Assembly (NCBI RefSeq): GCF_009498455.1
Contig: NZ_CP045644.1
Location: forward strand, 3,041,001 to 3,105,000
From: Variovorax paradoxus
Lineage (GTDB): Bacteria; Pseudomonadota; Gammaproteobacteria; Burkholderiales; Burkholderiaceae_C
Reading direction: 5' to 3'
Length of the DNA stretch: 64,000 nt
In this document: positions 10,554-22,045 of the stretch, piece after piece
Position numbering within the stretch: the first letter of the stretch is position 1
Layout of the letters: each line of letters starts with the position of its first letter
Translations under genes and position numbers: made by a program
Notes under the pieces: model-generated
What the model saw: the letters and a program-made list of their open reading frames with translations, nothing else
Database searches by the model: none
What the model was told of the DNA's origin: nothing

Positions 10554-11036
10554 ATGCACAGCGCACCGTCGGTGACCTATCCGGTGGGGCGCACCCGCGG
10601 CGCAACCCGGATTCTTCTCGCCCTTTGGACCCTGGGCGTCTGCTGCGCGGGCGCGGCCTGCTATCTGTTCGATAGCAATGGCTGGCGCCAGTTGCTGCTG
10701 CTGCTCAGCGTCGTCTTTTCTGGTGTCGCTGCGGGCTTCGGCCTGCGGCGGGATGGTGCGGCCATGCTGCACTTCGACGGATTGCACTGGTCGCTGACCG
10801 GTGCCGATCCCTCGCGCGGCGTGCTTGCTGCACGCGCCATCGTGGCGCTCGATTTTCAGTCGCTGCTGCTGATCCGCCTGGCTGAACCCGGTCGTGCGGC
10901 ACGCTGGGTCTGGCTCGAGCAACGGGCCATGCCCGAGCGCTGGCGCGACGTGCGCCGTGCGGTCTACGCGCGGCCCCCAGCGGCCGAACCGGCCGGCGAC
11001 CCCTGGCGCGCGACCGCTCCGGCCGATGCGCCCTGA
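10554..11036 (+). CDS. Small membrane protein, YgfX-like
   Basis: This 160-residue protein has two adjacent hydrophobic segments at about residues 20-60 (around LLALWTLGVCCAGAACYLF and LLLLLSVVFSGVAAGFG), then a soluble part containing HFDGLHWSLTG and WVWLEQRAMPERWRDVRRAVY. The architecture and the closing W-x-x-L-R/RAV pattern resemble the YgfX family of small inner-membrane proteins, but the match is weak. The ATG at 10554 is chosen, 13 bases after fabF. It precedes rpoE by 9 bases, a position commonly occupied by an uncharacterised protein in Burkholderiales. Confidence 0.7.
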   Translation: MHSAPSVTYPVGRTRGATRILLALWTLGVCCAGAACYLFDSNGWRQLLLLLSVVFSGVAAGFGLRRDGAAMLHFDGLHWSLTGADPSRGVLAARAIVALDFQSLLLIRLAEPGRAARWVWLEQRAMPERWRDVRRAVYARPPAAEPAGDPWRATAPADAP

Positions 11037-11045
11037 CCCGTTTCG

Positions 11046-11720
11046 ATGACCACTTCCTTGCCGCCCGTGCCCCCGGAGTCCGTGCTGCCCGATGGGGCAG
11101 CCGAGGCGCCGCGCCCGGGTGAGGTCGACTTCCAGCTGGTCCAGCGCACCGTCGCGGGCGACCAGAAGGCGTTCGAATTGCTGGTCATCAAGTACCAGCG
11201 ACGCATCGAACGCCTGATCGGGCGCATGGTGCGCGACGTCGACCTGGTCGAGGACATTGCCCAGGAGACCTTCATTCGCGCCTACCGCGCGCTGCACCAG
11301 TTCCGCGGCGAGGCGCAGTTCTACACCTGGCTGTACCGGATCGCGGTGAACACCGCCAAGAAGGCGCTGGTGGACATGAAGCGCGACCCCACCGTCTCCG
11401 AAAGCGCACTGCGTTCGTCCTCGGACGACGAAGATGAAACTTACCGCCCCGGAAACGAACCAACCACCGATGAAACCCCCGAATCGGTCATGGCGGCGAA
11501 TGAAATCGCCAGCGCCGTCGAGGCTGCCATGGAAGCGCTCCCCACCGAGTTGCGCCAGGCCGTCACGCTGCGCGAGATCGAGGGGATGAGTTACGAAGAG
11601 ATTGCCGAGGTCATGGATTGTCCGATCGGCACGGTGCGTTCGCGTATTTTCCGGGCGCGCGAGGCCATTTCGGCCAGGGTCAAGCCGCTGCTGGACAACC
11701 AGTCCGGCAAGCGTTGGTAG
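11046..11720 (+). CDS. rpoE: RNA polymerase sigma factor RpoE (AlgU)
   Basis: This 224-residue ECF sigma factor directs the envelope-stress response. After a variable Pro/Glu-rich N terminus of about 35 residues come region 2 (AFELLVIKYQRRIERLIGRMV...DIAQETFIR) and region 4 (LPTELRQAVTLREIEG with the helix-turn-helix IAEVMDCPIGTVRSRIFRAREAI). It is followed by its anti-sigma factor and the RseB and MucD genes, the standard regulatory loop. Confidence 0.97.
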   Translation: MTTSLPPVPPESVLPDGAAEAPRPGEVDFQLVQRTVAGDQKAFELLVIKYQRRIERLIGRMVRDVDLVEDIAQETFIRAYRALHQFRGEAQFYTWLYRIAVNTAKKALVDMKRDPTVSESALRSSSDDEDETYRPGNEPTTDETPESVMAANEIASAVEAAMEALPTELRQAVTLREIEGMSYEEIAEVMDCPIGTVRSRIFRAREAISARVKPLLDNQSGKRW

Positions 11721-11737
11721 ATCAGCAGGTGAATGAC

Positions 11738-12412
11738 ATGAATCAGACGATGACGGTTCGGGAACAGGTGTCCGCACTCGCGGACGGCCAATTGCAGGGC
11801 GAGGCGTTCGCGCGTGCGATCGAATCCGTCTGCGCTGAAGATGACTCGCGTGCGGCTTGGCACGCGTACCACGTGGTGGGTGATGTGCTGCGCTCGTCGG
11901 CGCATGCGCGCTGCAGCGACACGTCGGCCTTCCTGGCGCGTTTTCAGCAGCGGCTTGCCGAAGAGCCGGTCGTGATCGCTCCTCCTGTGGCCGTGGCACC
12001 GCTCGCCGCCGTGCCGGCCGCGATGCCCATGCGGCAACGCGCCGAGGCAGCCAATGAGCCGGTGTTCCGCTGGAAGTTGGTGGCGGGCGCCGCGTCGCTG
12101 ATGGCCGTGGCGGCCATCAGCTGGACGCTGGTCGGCAACGGCGCCGCGGTGCCGAACGGCGGTGCCCAACTGGCCGCAGTGCAGCCGCCCGTGGCGAATT
12201 CGGTGCTGGCGGCCGCTGCCGGTGCCAACGCGTTGCCCGGCAACGGCGCCCTGACGCCGACCCGTGTGCTGGTCGGCAACGGCAACCCGCAGGTCATGCT
12301 GCGCGATCCGCGTCTGGACCAGTTGCTCGAAGCCCATCAGCAGGCCGGTGGTGCATCGCAGATGCCTTCCGGTTTCCTGCGCAACGCCACCTTCGAGGGC
12401 CCCACGCGCTGA
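11738..12412 (+). CDS. rseA: Anti-sigma-E factor, RseA/MucA-like
   Basis: This 224-residue protein has an N-terminal RseA domain that begins MTVREQVSALADGQLQGEAFA, the typical sigma-binding start. It continues with a DSRAAWHAYHVVGDVLRS segment, a single transmembrane segment near residues 114-130 and an Ala/Gly-rich periplasmic part. It would hold RpoE at the membrane until stress-triggered proteolysis. I start it at ATG 11738 because the longer frame overlaps rpoE. The gap to rpoE is 17 bases. Confidence 0.92.
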   Translation: MNQTMTVREQVSALADGQLQGEAFARAIESVCAEDDSRAAWHAYHVVGDVLRSSAHARCSDTSAFLARFQQRLAEEPVVIAPPVAVAPLAAVPAAMPMRQRAEAANEPVFRWKLVAGAASLMAVAAISWTLVGNGAAVPNGGAQLAAVQPPVANSVLAAAAGANALPGNGALTPTRVLVGNGNPQVMLRDPRLDQLLEAHQQAGGASQMPSGFLRNATFEGPTR

Positions 12413-12435
12413 TTGCGCGCCCGTCGCCGCCTGCA

Positions 12436-13515
12436 ATGACCGTTCACATGCCGATTTCCGCACGCACCCTCGTGCTCGTGTTAGCCGTTCTCTGCCTGGG
12501 GCAGATGGCCGTCGCGCAGACCCGCTATGGGCCGGCCAACACGAAGAGCGTGCCCTCGGCGCAGAACGACGAGCCGCCGGCCATGGGCGTCACCGAGTGG
12601 CTGCAGCGCATGCACGCCGGTGCGCGTCAACGCAGCTACGTGGGCACCTTCGTGGTGTCGGCCCCGGGCGGCGACCTGTCGAGCGCGCGCATCTGGCATG
12701 TGCGCGACGGCGATCACCAGCTGGAGCGCATCGAAGCGCTGTCGGGCCCGCCGCGCTCGACGTTCCGGCGCAACCGCAACGTGATGACCTTCCTGCCCGA
12801 GGCGAAGGTCGTGAAGGTCGAGAAGCGCGAGAACCTCGACCTCTTTCCCAATCTGCCCGACAAGCCCGATTCGTCGGTGGGCGACTACTACGACGTGCGC
12901 GCGATCGGCAAGGACCGCGTCGCGGGCTTCGACGCCGACGTCGTGCAGCTCGTGCCGCGCGACGGCCTGCGCTTCGGTTACCGCATCTGGAGCGAACGGC
13001 GCTCCGGTCTCGTGGTGAAGCTCCAGACCGTCGACAGCGACACCCGCGTGGTCGAGCAGTCGGCGTTTTCCGAGCTGCAGCTCGATGCGCCCGTGAAGGC
13101 GCAGGCGCTGGCGCAGATGATGGCCAACACGACCGGCTACCGCATCGAGAAGCTCGAGCTCGAGCGCAGCACCGCTCAGGACGAAGGCTGGATGCTGCGC
13201 ACACCCGTGGCCGGATTCAAGCCCCGAAGCTTCTATCGGCGCCCCGCGCCGCCCAGCGGCGACGGCAAACCGCCCAAGCCCGAGGCGAGCACCGTCCAGT
13301 GGACCTTCTCCGACGGCCTCGCGACGGTCTCGCTCTTCATCGAACGCTACGACCCCACGCGCACGCCCAGCGACGGCGTGCTGACCATCGGCGCCACCAA
13401 CGCGATCCGCCGGCGCCTGCCCGCACCGGCCAGCGACTGGTGGCTGACTGCGGTCGGCGAGGTGCCGCAGCAGACACTCAATGCCTTTGCCCAGAGCCTC
13501 GCGCGCACGCGCTGA
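12436..13515 (+). CDS. rseB: Sigma-E regulatory protein RseB/MucB
   Basis: This 359-residue periplasmic protein carries a signal peptide (about residues 1-28, ending VAQ) and the MucB/RseB fold. Signature segments are EWLQRMHAGARQRSYVGTFV, YRIWSERRSGLVVKLQ and a C-terminal SDGLATVSLFIE. In relatives it binds RseA and senses lipids or mislocalised LPS. It follows rseA by 23 bases. Confidence 0.93.
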   Translation: MTVHMPISARTLVLVLAVLCLGQMAVAQTRYGPANTKSVPSAQNDEPPAMGVTEWLQRMHAGARQRSYVGTFVVSAPGGDLSSARIWHVRDGDHQLERIEALSGPPRSTFRRNRNVMTFLPEAKVVKVEKRENLDLFPNLPDKPDSSVGDYYDVRAIGKDRVAGFDADVVQLVPRDGLRFGYRIWSERRSGLVVKLQTVDSDTRVVEQSAFSELQLDAPVKAQALAQMMANTTGYRIEKLELERSTAQDEGWMLRTPVAGFKPRSFYRRPAPPSGDGKPPKPEASTVQWTFSDGLATVSLFIERYDPTRTPSDGVLTIGATNAIRRRLPAPASDWWLTAVGEVPQQTLNAFAQSLARTR

Positions 13516-13623
13516 CGGGCGATGGGCTGACGCCATGCAGGCGTTCATGCTGAACCAAGCCGACGTAGCCTACTCATAGCCTCTGTCGTTATTTGCAGCT
13601 CTGTTCTTTTGGAAAGACAACCG

Positions 13624-15105
13624 ATGATGTTCAAAGTCGAGGGACACAAGCTTCGTTCCGGTCTGCTGGCCTTTGCGCTGGCACTGACGGCCGGTGCCAC
13701 TTTCCTGCCGGTCGAGTCGGTGCATGCGCAGACGCGCACGCTGCCCGACTTCACCGACCTGGTCGACCAGGTCGGCCCGTCCGTGGTCAACATCCGCACT
13801 GTCGAGAAGGTTGCGCAGCGCGGCGGCGGCAACGGCGAGATGGACGAGGAGATGCAGGAGTTCTTCCGCCGCTTCTTCGGCCAGCCGGCGCCGGGCACCC
13901 CGCGCCAGGGGCCGCGCCCGAACCGTCCGCAGCAAGAGGAAGAGCAGCGCCCGCGCGGCGTGGGCTCGGGCTTCATCCTGACGGGCGACGGCTACGTCAT
14001 GACCAATGCGCACGTGGTGGAAGACGCCTCCGAGGTGCTGGTCACGCTGCCCGACAAGCGCGAGTTCAAGGCCAAGATCATCGGCGCCGACAAACGCACC
14101 GACGTGGCCGTGGTCAAGATCGAAGCCACGGGCCTGCCCGCGGTGAAGGTGGGCGACATCTCGAAGCTGCGCGTCGGTGAGTGGGTCATGGCGATCGGTT
14201 CGCCGTTCGGCCTCGAGAACACCGTCACGGCCGGCATCGTGAGCGCCAAGCAGCGCGACACCGGCGAGTACCTGCCGTTCATCCAGACCGACGTGGCCAT
14301 CAACCCCGGCAATTCGGGCGGTCCGCTGATCAACATGCGCGGCGAAGTGGTGGGCATCAACAGCCAGATCTATTCGCGCTCGGGCGGCTTCATGGGCATC
14401 TCGTTCTCGATACCGATCGACGAAGCGATCCGCGTCAGCGAGCAGCTGCGCACCGCGGGGCGCGTGTCGCGCGGCCGCATCGGCGTGCAGATCGATCAGG
14501 TCACCAAGGACGTGGCCGAGGCCATCGGCCTGGGCAAGGCGCAGGGCGCGCTGGTGCGCGGCGTCGAAGCCGGTTCGCCGGGCGAGAAAGCTGGCGTGGA
14601 GCCAGGCGACGTCATCACCAAGTTCGACGGCAAGGCGATCGAGAAGCCGAGCGACCTGCCGCGCCTCGTAGGCAATACGAAGCCGGGCACCAAGAGCACG
14701 CTGACCGTGTTCCGCCGCGGCAACTCGCGCGACCTGAGCGTGACCATTGCCGAGATCGAACCGGACAAGCCCGCCAAGCGCGCCGCCGACCGCGACGAGC
14801 CGGCTGCGAAGCCGCCCGCATCCGCAGCCCTCAAGTCGCTCGGCCTCGCGGTCAGCGACCTCAGCGATGCGCAGAAGAAAGAACTCAAGCTGAAGGGCGG
14901 CGTGAAGGTCGACGCTGCCAACGACGCGGCGGCACGGGCCGGCCTGCGCGAGGGCGACGTCATCCTGGCCGTGGGCAATCTCGAGGTGGCGAATGCCCGC
15001 GAATTCGAGGCTGCGGTGGCCAAGGCGGACAAGGCTAAGTCGCTGAGCGTGCTCTACCGCCGGGGCGACTGGGCGCAGTACGCGCTGATCCGACCCGCAC
15101 GCTGA
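13624..15105 (+). CDS. Periplasmic serine endoprotease DegP/MucD-like
   Basis: This 493-residue protein has a signal peptide (cleavage probably after VHA, residue 35), a trypsin-like domain with the triad H130 (TNAHV), D160 (RTDVAV) and S231 (GNSGGP), and two PDZ domains after residue about 280. It degrades or refolds damaged envelope proteins and closes the sigma-E module. The ATG ATG start at 13624 with an upstream GGAAAGA is preferred to the TTG at 13609. Naming it mucD or degP is a matter of convention. Confidence 0.95.
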   Translation: MMFKVEGHKLRSGLLAFALALTAGATFLPVESVHAQTRTLPDFTDLVDQVGPSVVNIRTVEKVAQRGGGNGEMDEEMQEFFRRFFGQPAPGTPRQGPRPNRPQQEEEQRPRGVGSGFILTGDGYVMTNAHVVEDASEVLVTLPDKREFKAKIIGADKRTDVAVVKIEATGLPAVKVGDISKLRVGEWVMAIGSPFGLENTVTAGIVSAKQRDTGEYLPFIQTDVAINPGNSGGPLINMRGEVVGINSQIYSRSGGFMGISFSIPIDEAIRVSEQLRTAGRVSRGRIGVQIDQVTKDVAEAIGLGKAQGALVRGVEAGSPGEKAGVEPGDVITKFDGKAIEKPSDLPRLVGNTKPGTKSTLTVFRRGNSRDLSVTIAEIEPDKPAKRAADRDEPAAKPPASAALKSLGLAVSDLSDAQKKELKLKGGVKVDAANDAAARAGLREGDVILAVGNLEVANAREFEAAVAKADKAKSLSVLYRRGDWAQYALIRPAR

Positions 15106-15123
15106 TACGGCGTCGGCGTCAAG

Positions 15124-15160
15124 TGGCCCCACCCGGCAGTCGGGTTTGGGGCCATTTTTT
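15124..15160 (+). terminator. Intrinsic terminator after mucD
   Basis: TGGCCCC (15124-15130) pairs with GGGGCCA (15148-15154), with an inner CCCG/CGGG stem, and six T follow. It is a textbook hairpin 18 bases after the mucD stop, so the rpoE module ends here. Confidence 0.9.
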
Positions 15161-15575
15161 CGAGGTGTTTACGACGCTTCGGCGCCGGCCTCTAAAAAAA
15201 TCCGAGGCCTCCAAAACGCCAATATTTGTTTGCATTCACTAACTTATAAAGGGGCTAAGGATGGATTTCGGTAGAATAGACAGCTCTCGGCAGCCAGTCA
15301 GCGCATAAAGAGGGCGAAGGCCTTCACGATGCGAGATGTCAGACAGCCGTCCACCGGTGCTCCACAGATCGCCCACAAGTTGTTCAGTGAGTGCTCCACC
15401 GTTCCTGTGGATAACCTGTTTGTATCTTTAATGTTGTGGACCTGCAACGAGCCCTTTGGACCCTGTTCCCGGATGTACGTGCTTCCCTTTTTGCCTACAA
15501 TGAAGTTCCAACTACTGCAGTTGCCATTGCTTGTTGGTTCAGGGCGCGTCTCCAGAAGACGCGCCCTTTTTTCTT
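15161..15575 (+). ncRNA. Orphan transcription unit: lepA leader or small RNA candidate
   Basis: These 415 bases lie between two strong terminators and contain no convincing gene. TATAAA at 15245, TAGAAT at 15272 and TACAAT at 15496 are possible -10 elements, none with a good -35. A GGCCTC/GAGGCC hairpin (15187-15209), a CCAAC/GTTGG pair (15508-15536) and a terminal hairpin are visible. A perfect DnaA-box sequence TGTGGATAA is at 15406-15414. Either a small RNA ends at 15575 or this is an attenuated leader of lepA. The 99-codon open frame at 15329-15628 runs through the terminator into lepA and looks spurious. Confidence 0.4.
15541..15575 (+). terminator. Strong intrinsic terminator just before lepA
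   Basis: GGGCGCGTCT (15542-15551) pairs perfectly with AGACGCGCCC (15557-15566), and a T-rich tail TTTTTTCTT follows. It ends about 50 bases before the lepA start, leaving little room for a separate lepA promoter. Confidence 0.9.
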
Positions 15576-15627
15576 GGCCTCGCCCCTCGGCGCCCGAGCC
15601 AATTCAAGTACTTAAGCGTTCCCGTTG

Positions 15628-17439
<1,812 letters not shown>

Positions 17440-17450
17440 TCACCACGAAC

Positions 17451-18416
17451 ATGGCATACCTCACCACCCTGGTTCTCGCGGCGTTCGCCAGCTATGTCGG
17501 CGCCTGGTATTTCGGCGCGCTCGAAGGCAACTTCGCGCTGCTGCTGTTCGTGGCCACGGTGGTCACCGGGGTCTACTGGCTGGCCGAGCGCTTCTATTTC
17601 CTGCCGAAGCGTGAACGTGCCGCTGCTGCGCTCGACAGTTCCATCGCCGAACGCAACACGCGGCTGGCGGGGCAGGGCATCACCCAGGTCGACACCACCG
17701 ACGCCAAGGCCAGTGAGCGCCTGCTGATGCAGCCCTGGTGGCTCGACTGGACCGCGGGCCTGTTCCCGGTGATCCTGGTGGTGTTTCTGCTGCGCTCGTT
17801 CCTGTACGAGCCCTTCAAGATTCCCTCGGGCTCGATGATGCCCACGCTGCTGACCGGCGACCTGATCCTGGTCAACAAGTTCACCTATGGCCTGCGCCTG
17901 CCGGTCATCAACACCAAGCTCACCGACGGCACGCCGCTGGCGCGTGGCGACGTGGTGGTGTTCCGTTACCCGCCCAAGCCCAGCATGGACTACATCAAGC
18001 GCGTGGTCGGCATCCCGGGCGACGAAGTGGCCTACCTGAACAAGAAGCTCACGATCAACGGCCAGCCGGTGGGCAAGGCCCCGATCGCCGACTACCTCGA
18101 TGGCGAGTCGATGCGCATCCTGAAGCAGTTCGACGAAGACCTCGGCGGCAAGCAGCACAAGATCCTCAATGACGAGAACGCCCCTGCCTTCGTGCCGGGT
18201 GCCAGCGACTTCCCGTTCCGCGAGAACTGCCGCTACTCGGTCGAAGGCGTGGTGTGCAAGGTGCCCGAAGGCAACTACTTCATGATGGGCGACAACCGCG
18301 ATAATTCGGCCGATTCCCGTTTCTGGGGATTCGTACCGGACAAGAACATCGTGGGCAGGGCCTTCTTTGTCTGGATGAACTTCGGCGATCTCGGTCGCAT
18401 CGGTCCGTTTCAATAA
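17451..18416 (+). CDS. lepB: Signal peptidase I
   Basis: This 321-residue inner-membrane protease removes Sec and Tat signal peptides. Two N-terminal membrane segments (about residues 3-20 and 28-46) are followed by a third at 103-117. The catalytic serine S128 is in PSGSMMPT and the lysine K183 in YIKRVVGIPGDEV. The C-terminal GDNRDNSADSRFWGFVP box is intact. The start at 17451 is 11 bases after lepA. Confidence 0.96.
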   Translation: MAYLTTLVLAAFASYVGAWYFGALEGNFALLLFVATVVTGVYWLAERFYFLPKRERAAAALDSSIAERNTRLAGQGITQVDTTDAKASERLLMQPWWLDWTAGLFPVILVVFLLRSFLYEPFKIPSGSMMPTLLTGDLILVNKFTYGLRLPVINTKLTDGTPLARGDVVVFRYPPKPSMDYIKRVVGIPGDEVAYLNKKLTINGQPVGKAPIADYLDGESMRILKQFDEDLGGKQHKILNDENAPAFVPGASDFPFRENCRYSVEGVVCKVPEGNYFMMGDNRDNSADSRFWGFVPDKNIVGRAFFVWMNFGDLGRIGPFQ

Positions 18417-18457
18417 TTAATCAACAGTCAACGTTACTGTTCGAGGGGTAAGAGGGC

Positions 18458-18829
18458 ATGAGAACCAACAGTCGGTCCGTCCGTGGCAGTGCTGCGCGCC
18501 AGCGCGGTATCTCGTTCATCGGTTTGCTGTTCGTCGCGGTGGTGCTGGGCTGCGCGGGCGTCGTCGTCGCGCAGGTCATTCCGACGCTGATCGAATGGCA
18601 GGCGATCGACAAGGCCGCCAACAAGGCCAAGGAAGGCGCCACGGTGCCTGAGATCCGCGCGATCTTCGACCGCGCCCAGGCCATCGACGACTTCAAGTCG
18701 GTCAGCGGCCGCGACCTCGAGATCAAGAAGGTGGGCGACAAGGTCGTCGTGTCGTATGCGTACGAACGCGAGATTCCCCTGTTCGGACCGGCCTACCTGA
18801 CACTCAAATACAAGGGCGCGTCCCGCTGA
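18458..18829 (+). CDS. DUF4845 membrane protein
   Basis: This 123-residue protein has one N-terminal membrane segment (about residues 18-42) and matches the DUF4845 family, which is found almost always between lepB and rnc in betaproteobacteria. The segment [13 protein letters not shown] resembles a type IV pilin-like leader, but no processing signal is certain. Function is unknown. It ends 5 bases before rnc. Confidence 0.85.
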   Translation: MRTNSRSVRGSAARQRGISFIGLLFVAVVLGCAGVVVAQVIPTLIEWQAIDKAANKAKEGATVPEIRAIFDRAQAIDDFKSVSGRDLEIKKVGDKVVVSYAYEREIPLFGPAYLTLKYKGASR

Positions 18830-18834
18830 CCGCG

Positions 18835-19536
18835 GTGTCGAACAAGAAGGTGGACGGCAGCCTCGTCGCGCTGCAGGCGCGCCTTCAGTACACGTTCTCG
18901 GACCCGCGGCTGCTCCAGCTCGCGCTCACGCACCGCAGTTTCTCGGCCGACCACAACGAGCGCCTCGAGTTTCTCGGCGACTCGGTGCTGAACCTGGCCG
19001 TCTCGCACCTGCTGTACATCCGTCTCTCGGAGTTGCCCGAGGGCGACCTGTCGCGCGTGCGGGCCAACCTGGTCAAGCAGGACACGCTGCACCGGCTCGC
19101 GCTGGGGCTGGCCCTGTCGCCGCTGCTGCGCCTGGGTGAAGGCGAGGCCCGCTCGGGCGGCCCGAACCGGCCTTCCATCCTCGCCGATGCGCTCGAAGCG
19201 CTGATCGGTGCGGTCTACCTCGATGCCGGCTTCGCGGCCGCGCAGTCGCTGGTGCACCGGCTCTACGAGGCGGTCGAGATCAATCCGCGCATGGAAGCCG
19301 CCGCGAAAGACCCGAAGACCGAATTGCAGGAATGGCTGCAGGGCCACAAAATGAAGCTGCCGGTGTACCGCGTGGCAGCGACGCTGGGTGCAGCGCACAA
19401 GCAGACTTTCGATGTCGAGTGCGAGGTGCCCGAGCTGGGCCTTCGCGAGCGCGGCATCGGCGGCTCGCGCCGCGCCGGCGAGCAAGCTGCCGCGGCCGCC
19501 ATGTTGATCCGGCTCAAGGCACGCGGCGCCGCGTGA
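18835..19536 (+). CDS. rnc: Ribonuclease III
   Basis: This 233-residue double-strand RNA endonuclease matures rRNA and regulates mRNAs. The signature [12 protein letters not shown] and a second acidic site in [14 protein letters not shown] mark the catalytic domain. A dsRNA-binding domain begins near residue 160 ([12 protein letters not shown]). The start is GTG, 5 bases after the preceding gene. Confidence 0.96.
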   Translation: MSNKKVDGSLVALQARLQYTFSDPRLLQLALTHRSFSADHNERLEFLGDSVLNLAVSHLLYIRLSELPEGDLSRVRANLVKQDTLHRLALGLALSPLLRLGEGEARSGGPNRPSILADALEALIGAVYLDAGFAAAQSLVHRLYEAVEINPRMEAAAKDPKTELQEWLQGHKMKLPVYRVAATLGAAHKQTFDVECEVPELGLRERGIGGSRRAGEQAAAAAMLIRLKARGAA

Positions 19537-19543
19537 AATCAGA

Positions 19544-20509
19544 ATGAACGACGTTACCAATCCCCAAGCGGGACCCGAAGACACCGCAGGCGACACGCCT
19601 GCCACCGGGCCGCAGCACTGCGGCCTGATCGCCATCGTCGGCAAGCCCAATGTGGGCAAGTCGACGCTGCTCAATGCGCTGGTCGGCCAGAAGATCAGCA
19701 TCACCTCGCGCAAGGCGCAGACCACGCGCCACCGCATCACCGGCATGCGCACGCTGGGCGCCACGCAGTTCGTGTTCGTCGACACGCCGGGTTTCCAGAC
19801 CCTGCATGCCAACGCGCTGAACAAGTCGCTCAACAAGACCGTGCAGGGCGCGGTAGGCGATGTGGACCTGATCCTGTTCGTGGTCGAGGCCGGCAGCTTC
19901 ACGCCGGCCGACGAGCGCGTGCTCAAGCTGCTCGGCAAGGGCATCCCGACCGTGCTGCTGGCCAACAAACTCGACAACGTGCACCGCCGCGGCGACATCG
20001 CGCCCTGGCTGCAGACCATGCAGGCCAAGCACGCGTTCGCCGAGTTCGTGCCGATGTCGGCCAAGAACGCGAAAGACGTCGAGCGCCTGTTCGGCATCTG
20101 CGAGAAGTACCTGCCCGAGCAGCCCTGGTTCTACGCCGAGGACGAACTCACCGACCGCAGCGAGAAATTCCTCGCCGGCGAGCTGGTGCGCGAAAAACTC
20201 TTCCGCCTCACGGGCGACGAGCTGCCCTACACCTCGACCGTCATCATCGACAAGTTCGAGGAAGAGCCGCCCCAGAAGAAGGGCCAGAAGCGCCTGCTGC
20301 GCATTGCCGCCACCATCGTGGTCGAGCGCGATGGCCACAAGGCCATGGTGATCGGCGACAAGGGCGAACGCATCAAGCGCATCGGCATGGAAACCCGCGT
20401 CGAGCTCGAGAAGCTGGCCGACGCCAAAGTGTTCCTCGAACTGTGGGTGAAGGTGCGTTCCGGCTGGGCCGACGACGAGGCGCGCGTGCGCTCCTTCGGT
20501 TACGAATGA
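19544..20509 (+). CDS. era: GTPase Era
   Basis: This 321-residue essential GTPase binds the 3' end of 16S rRNA during 30S assembly. G1 [10 protein letters not shown]3 DTPGFQ and G4 NKLD are present, and a C-terminal KH domain includes [13 protein letters not shown]. The first 25 residues are a non-conserved extension. It follows rnc by 7 bases. Confidence 0.97.
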   Translation: MNDVTNPQAGPEDTAGDTPATGPQHCGLIAIVGKPNVGKSTLLNALVGQKISITSRKAQTTRHRITGMRTLGATQFVFVDTPGFQTLHANALNKSLNKTVQGAVGDVDLILFVVEAGSFTPADERVLKLLGKGIPTVLLANKLDNVHRRGDIAPWLQTMQAKHAFAEFVPMSAKNAKDVERLFGICEKYLPEQPWFYAEDELTDRSEKFLAGELVREKLFRLTGDELPYTSTVIIDKFEEEPPQKKGQKRLLRIAATIVVERDGHKAMVIGDKGERIKRIGMETRVELEKLADAKVFLELWVKVRSGWADDEARVRSFGYE

Positions 20510-20510
20510 A

Positions 20511-21284
20511 GTGGCCGCCACCCATCGCGTTTCGCATGAACCGGCTTACGTGCTCCATCGCTACGACTGGAGCGAGTCGAGCCTGATCCTCGAGGTCTTC
20601 ACCCGCCACCACGGGCGCATCGCGCTCGTGGCCAAGGGGGCGAAGCGGCCGAGTTCCAATTTCCGTCCGGTGCTGCTGCCGCTACAGCCGCTGCAGCTCA
20701 ACTACGGTGGCGACGCCGAGATCCGCACGCTGAAAGGCGCCGAGTGGATGGGCGGCCACGTCATGCCGACCGGCGAGGCGCTGCTCTCGGGCTACTACGT
20801 CAACGAACTGCTGCTGCGCCTGCTGGCGCGCGACGACGCGCATGAGGCGCTGTTCGACGCCTATGCCGGCGTGGTGCAGGTGTTGGCCGGCGACCACGCA
20901 GGCGCCCAGGCCGCAACACAGGCTGCCGCGCTGCGTGCCTTCGAGCTGCTGCTGCTGCGTTCGGTCGGCCTGTTGCCCTCGCTCGACGTGCAGACGCTCA
21001 CCCTGGAGCCGCTGGCGGCCCGCACGCGCTACAGCCTTGTGCCCGAAGCCGGCCTGCGGCAGGCGGCCAAGGACGAGGCCGCGCTGGCCGGTGCCGACTG
21101 GCGGGCGCTGCATGAGGTGCTCGACGACCGCACGCCGTTCACCGCCACCCTGCGCGAGGTCGCGACCATGAACGCCGGCAGCAACAGTGCCCTGCGAAAC
21201 CAGCTGCGCACCTTGCTCAACTACCATTGCGGCGTGACCACGCTGCGCACGCGGCAAATGATGAGAGATCTGCAAGCACTATGA
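20511..21284 (+). CDS. recO: DNA repair protein RecO
   Basis: This 257-residue protein helps load RecA on SSB-coated DNA in the RecFOR pathway. It has an N-terminal OB fold ([20 protein letters not shown]) and an alpha-helical C-terminal domain. The start is GTG one base after the era stop, and the stop overlaps pdxJ (ATGA). No zinc cysteines are seen, as in proteobacterial RecO. Confidence 0.94.
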   Translation: MAATHRVSHEPAYVLHRYDWSESSLILEVFTRHHGRIALVAKGAKRPSSNFRPVLLPLQPLQLNYGGDAEIRTLKGAEWMGGHVMPTGEALLSGYYVNELLLRLLARDDAHEALFDAYAGVVQVLAGDHAGAQAATQAAALRAFELLLLRSVGLLPSLDVQTLTLEPLAARTRYSLVPEAGLRQAAKDEAALAGADWRALHEVLDDRTPFTATLREVATMNAGSNSALRNQLRTLLNYHCGVTTLRTRQMMRDLQAL

Positions 21285-22045
21285 GCACTTCAGGTAACGC
21301 CGGGACCACCTCGCTGTCGGTCAACCTCAACAAGGTCGCCCTCGTGCGCAACACGCGCCACCTCGGTATCCCGAGCGTGGTGGGCGCCGCCCAGGCCTGC
21401 CTCGCCGCGGGCGCGCAGGGCATCACCGTGCACCCGCGGCCCGATGCGCGCCACATCCGCGCGCATGACGTGAGCGATCTGTGGTCACTGCTCGCCAAAG
21501 ACTGGCCGGCCGTCGAGTTCAACATCGAAGGCAACCCCTTTCACAACCTGATGGACTTCGTGCGCGAGATCAAGCCGCACCAGGCCACCTTCGTTCCCGA
21601 CAGCGAAACCCAGTCGACCAGCGACCATGGCTGGAGCTTCCCCGAAGACGCCGAGCGCCTGCGCCCGCTGATCGCCGAAGCCAAGGCACTGGGCGTGCGC
21701 GTGAGCCTGTTCATGGACCCGATTCCCGAGATGATGGCTGCCGTCAAGGCCGTGGGGGCCGACCGCGTCGAGCTCTACACCGAAGGCTACGCCGCCTCGC
21801 GCGGCACGCCGCAGGAAGCCGCCGTGCTCGCGCGCTACGTGGCCGCGGCACAGGCCGCCCACGCGGTGGGCCTGGGCGTCAACGCCGGGCACGACCTGAG
21901 CCGTGACAACCTCACGCCGTTCCTGCGCGCGGTGCGCGGCGTGCACGAGGTGTCGATCGGCCATGCCTTCGTCGCCGATGCGCTTGAACTCGGGTACGCC
22001 GCCGCCACGCGCGACTACCTGCGCTGCATCGCCGACGCCGCATGA
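21281..22045 (+). CDS. pdxJ: Pyridoxine 5'-phosphate synthase
   Basis: This 254-residue TIM-barrel enzyme makes pyridoxine phosphate from deoxyxylulose phosphate and aminoacetone phosphate derivatives. It has [14 protein letters not shown] near the start, a [13 protein letters not shown] loop and FNIEGNP. The ATG at 21281 overlaps the recO stop, and its own stop overlaps acpS, so all three genes are translationally coupled. Confidence 0.96.
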   Translation: MSTSGNAGTTSLSVNLNKVALVRNTRHLGIPSVVGAAQACLAAGAQGITVHPRPDARHIRAHDVSDLWSLLAKDWPAVEFNIEGNPFHNLMDFVREIKPHQATFVPDSETQSTSDHGWSFPEDAERLRPLIAEAKALGVRVSLFMDPIPEMMAAVKAVGADRVELYTEGYAASRGTPQEAAVLARYVAAAQAAHAVGLGVNAGHDLSRDNLTPFLRAVRGVHEVSIGHAFVADALELGYAAATRDYLRCIADAA

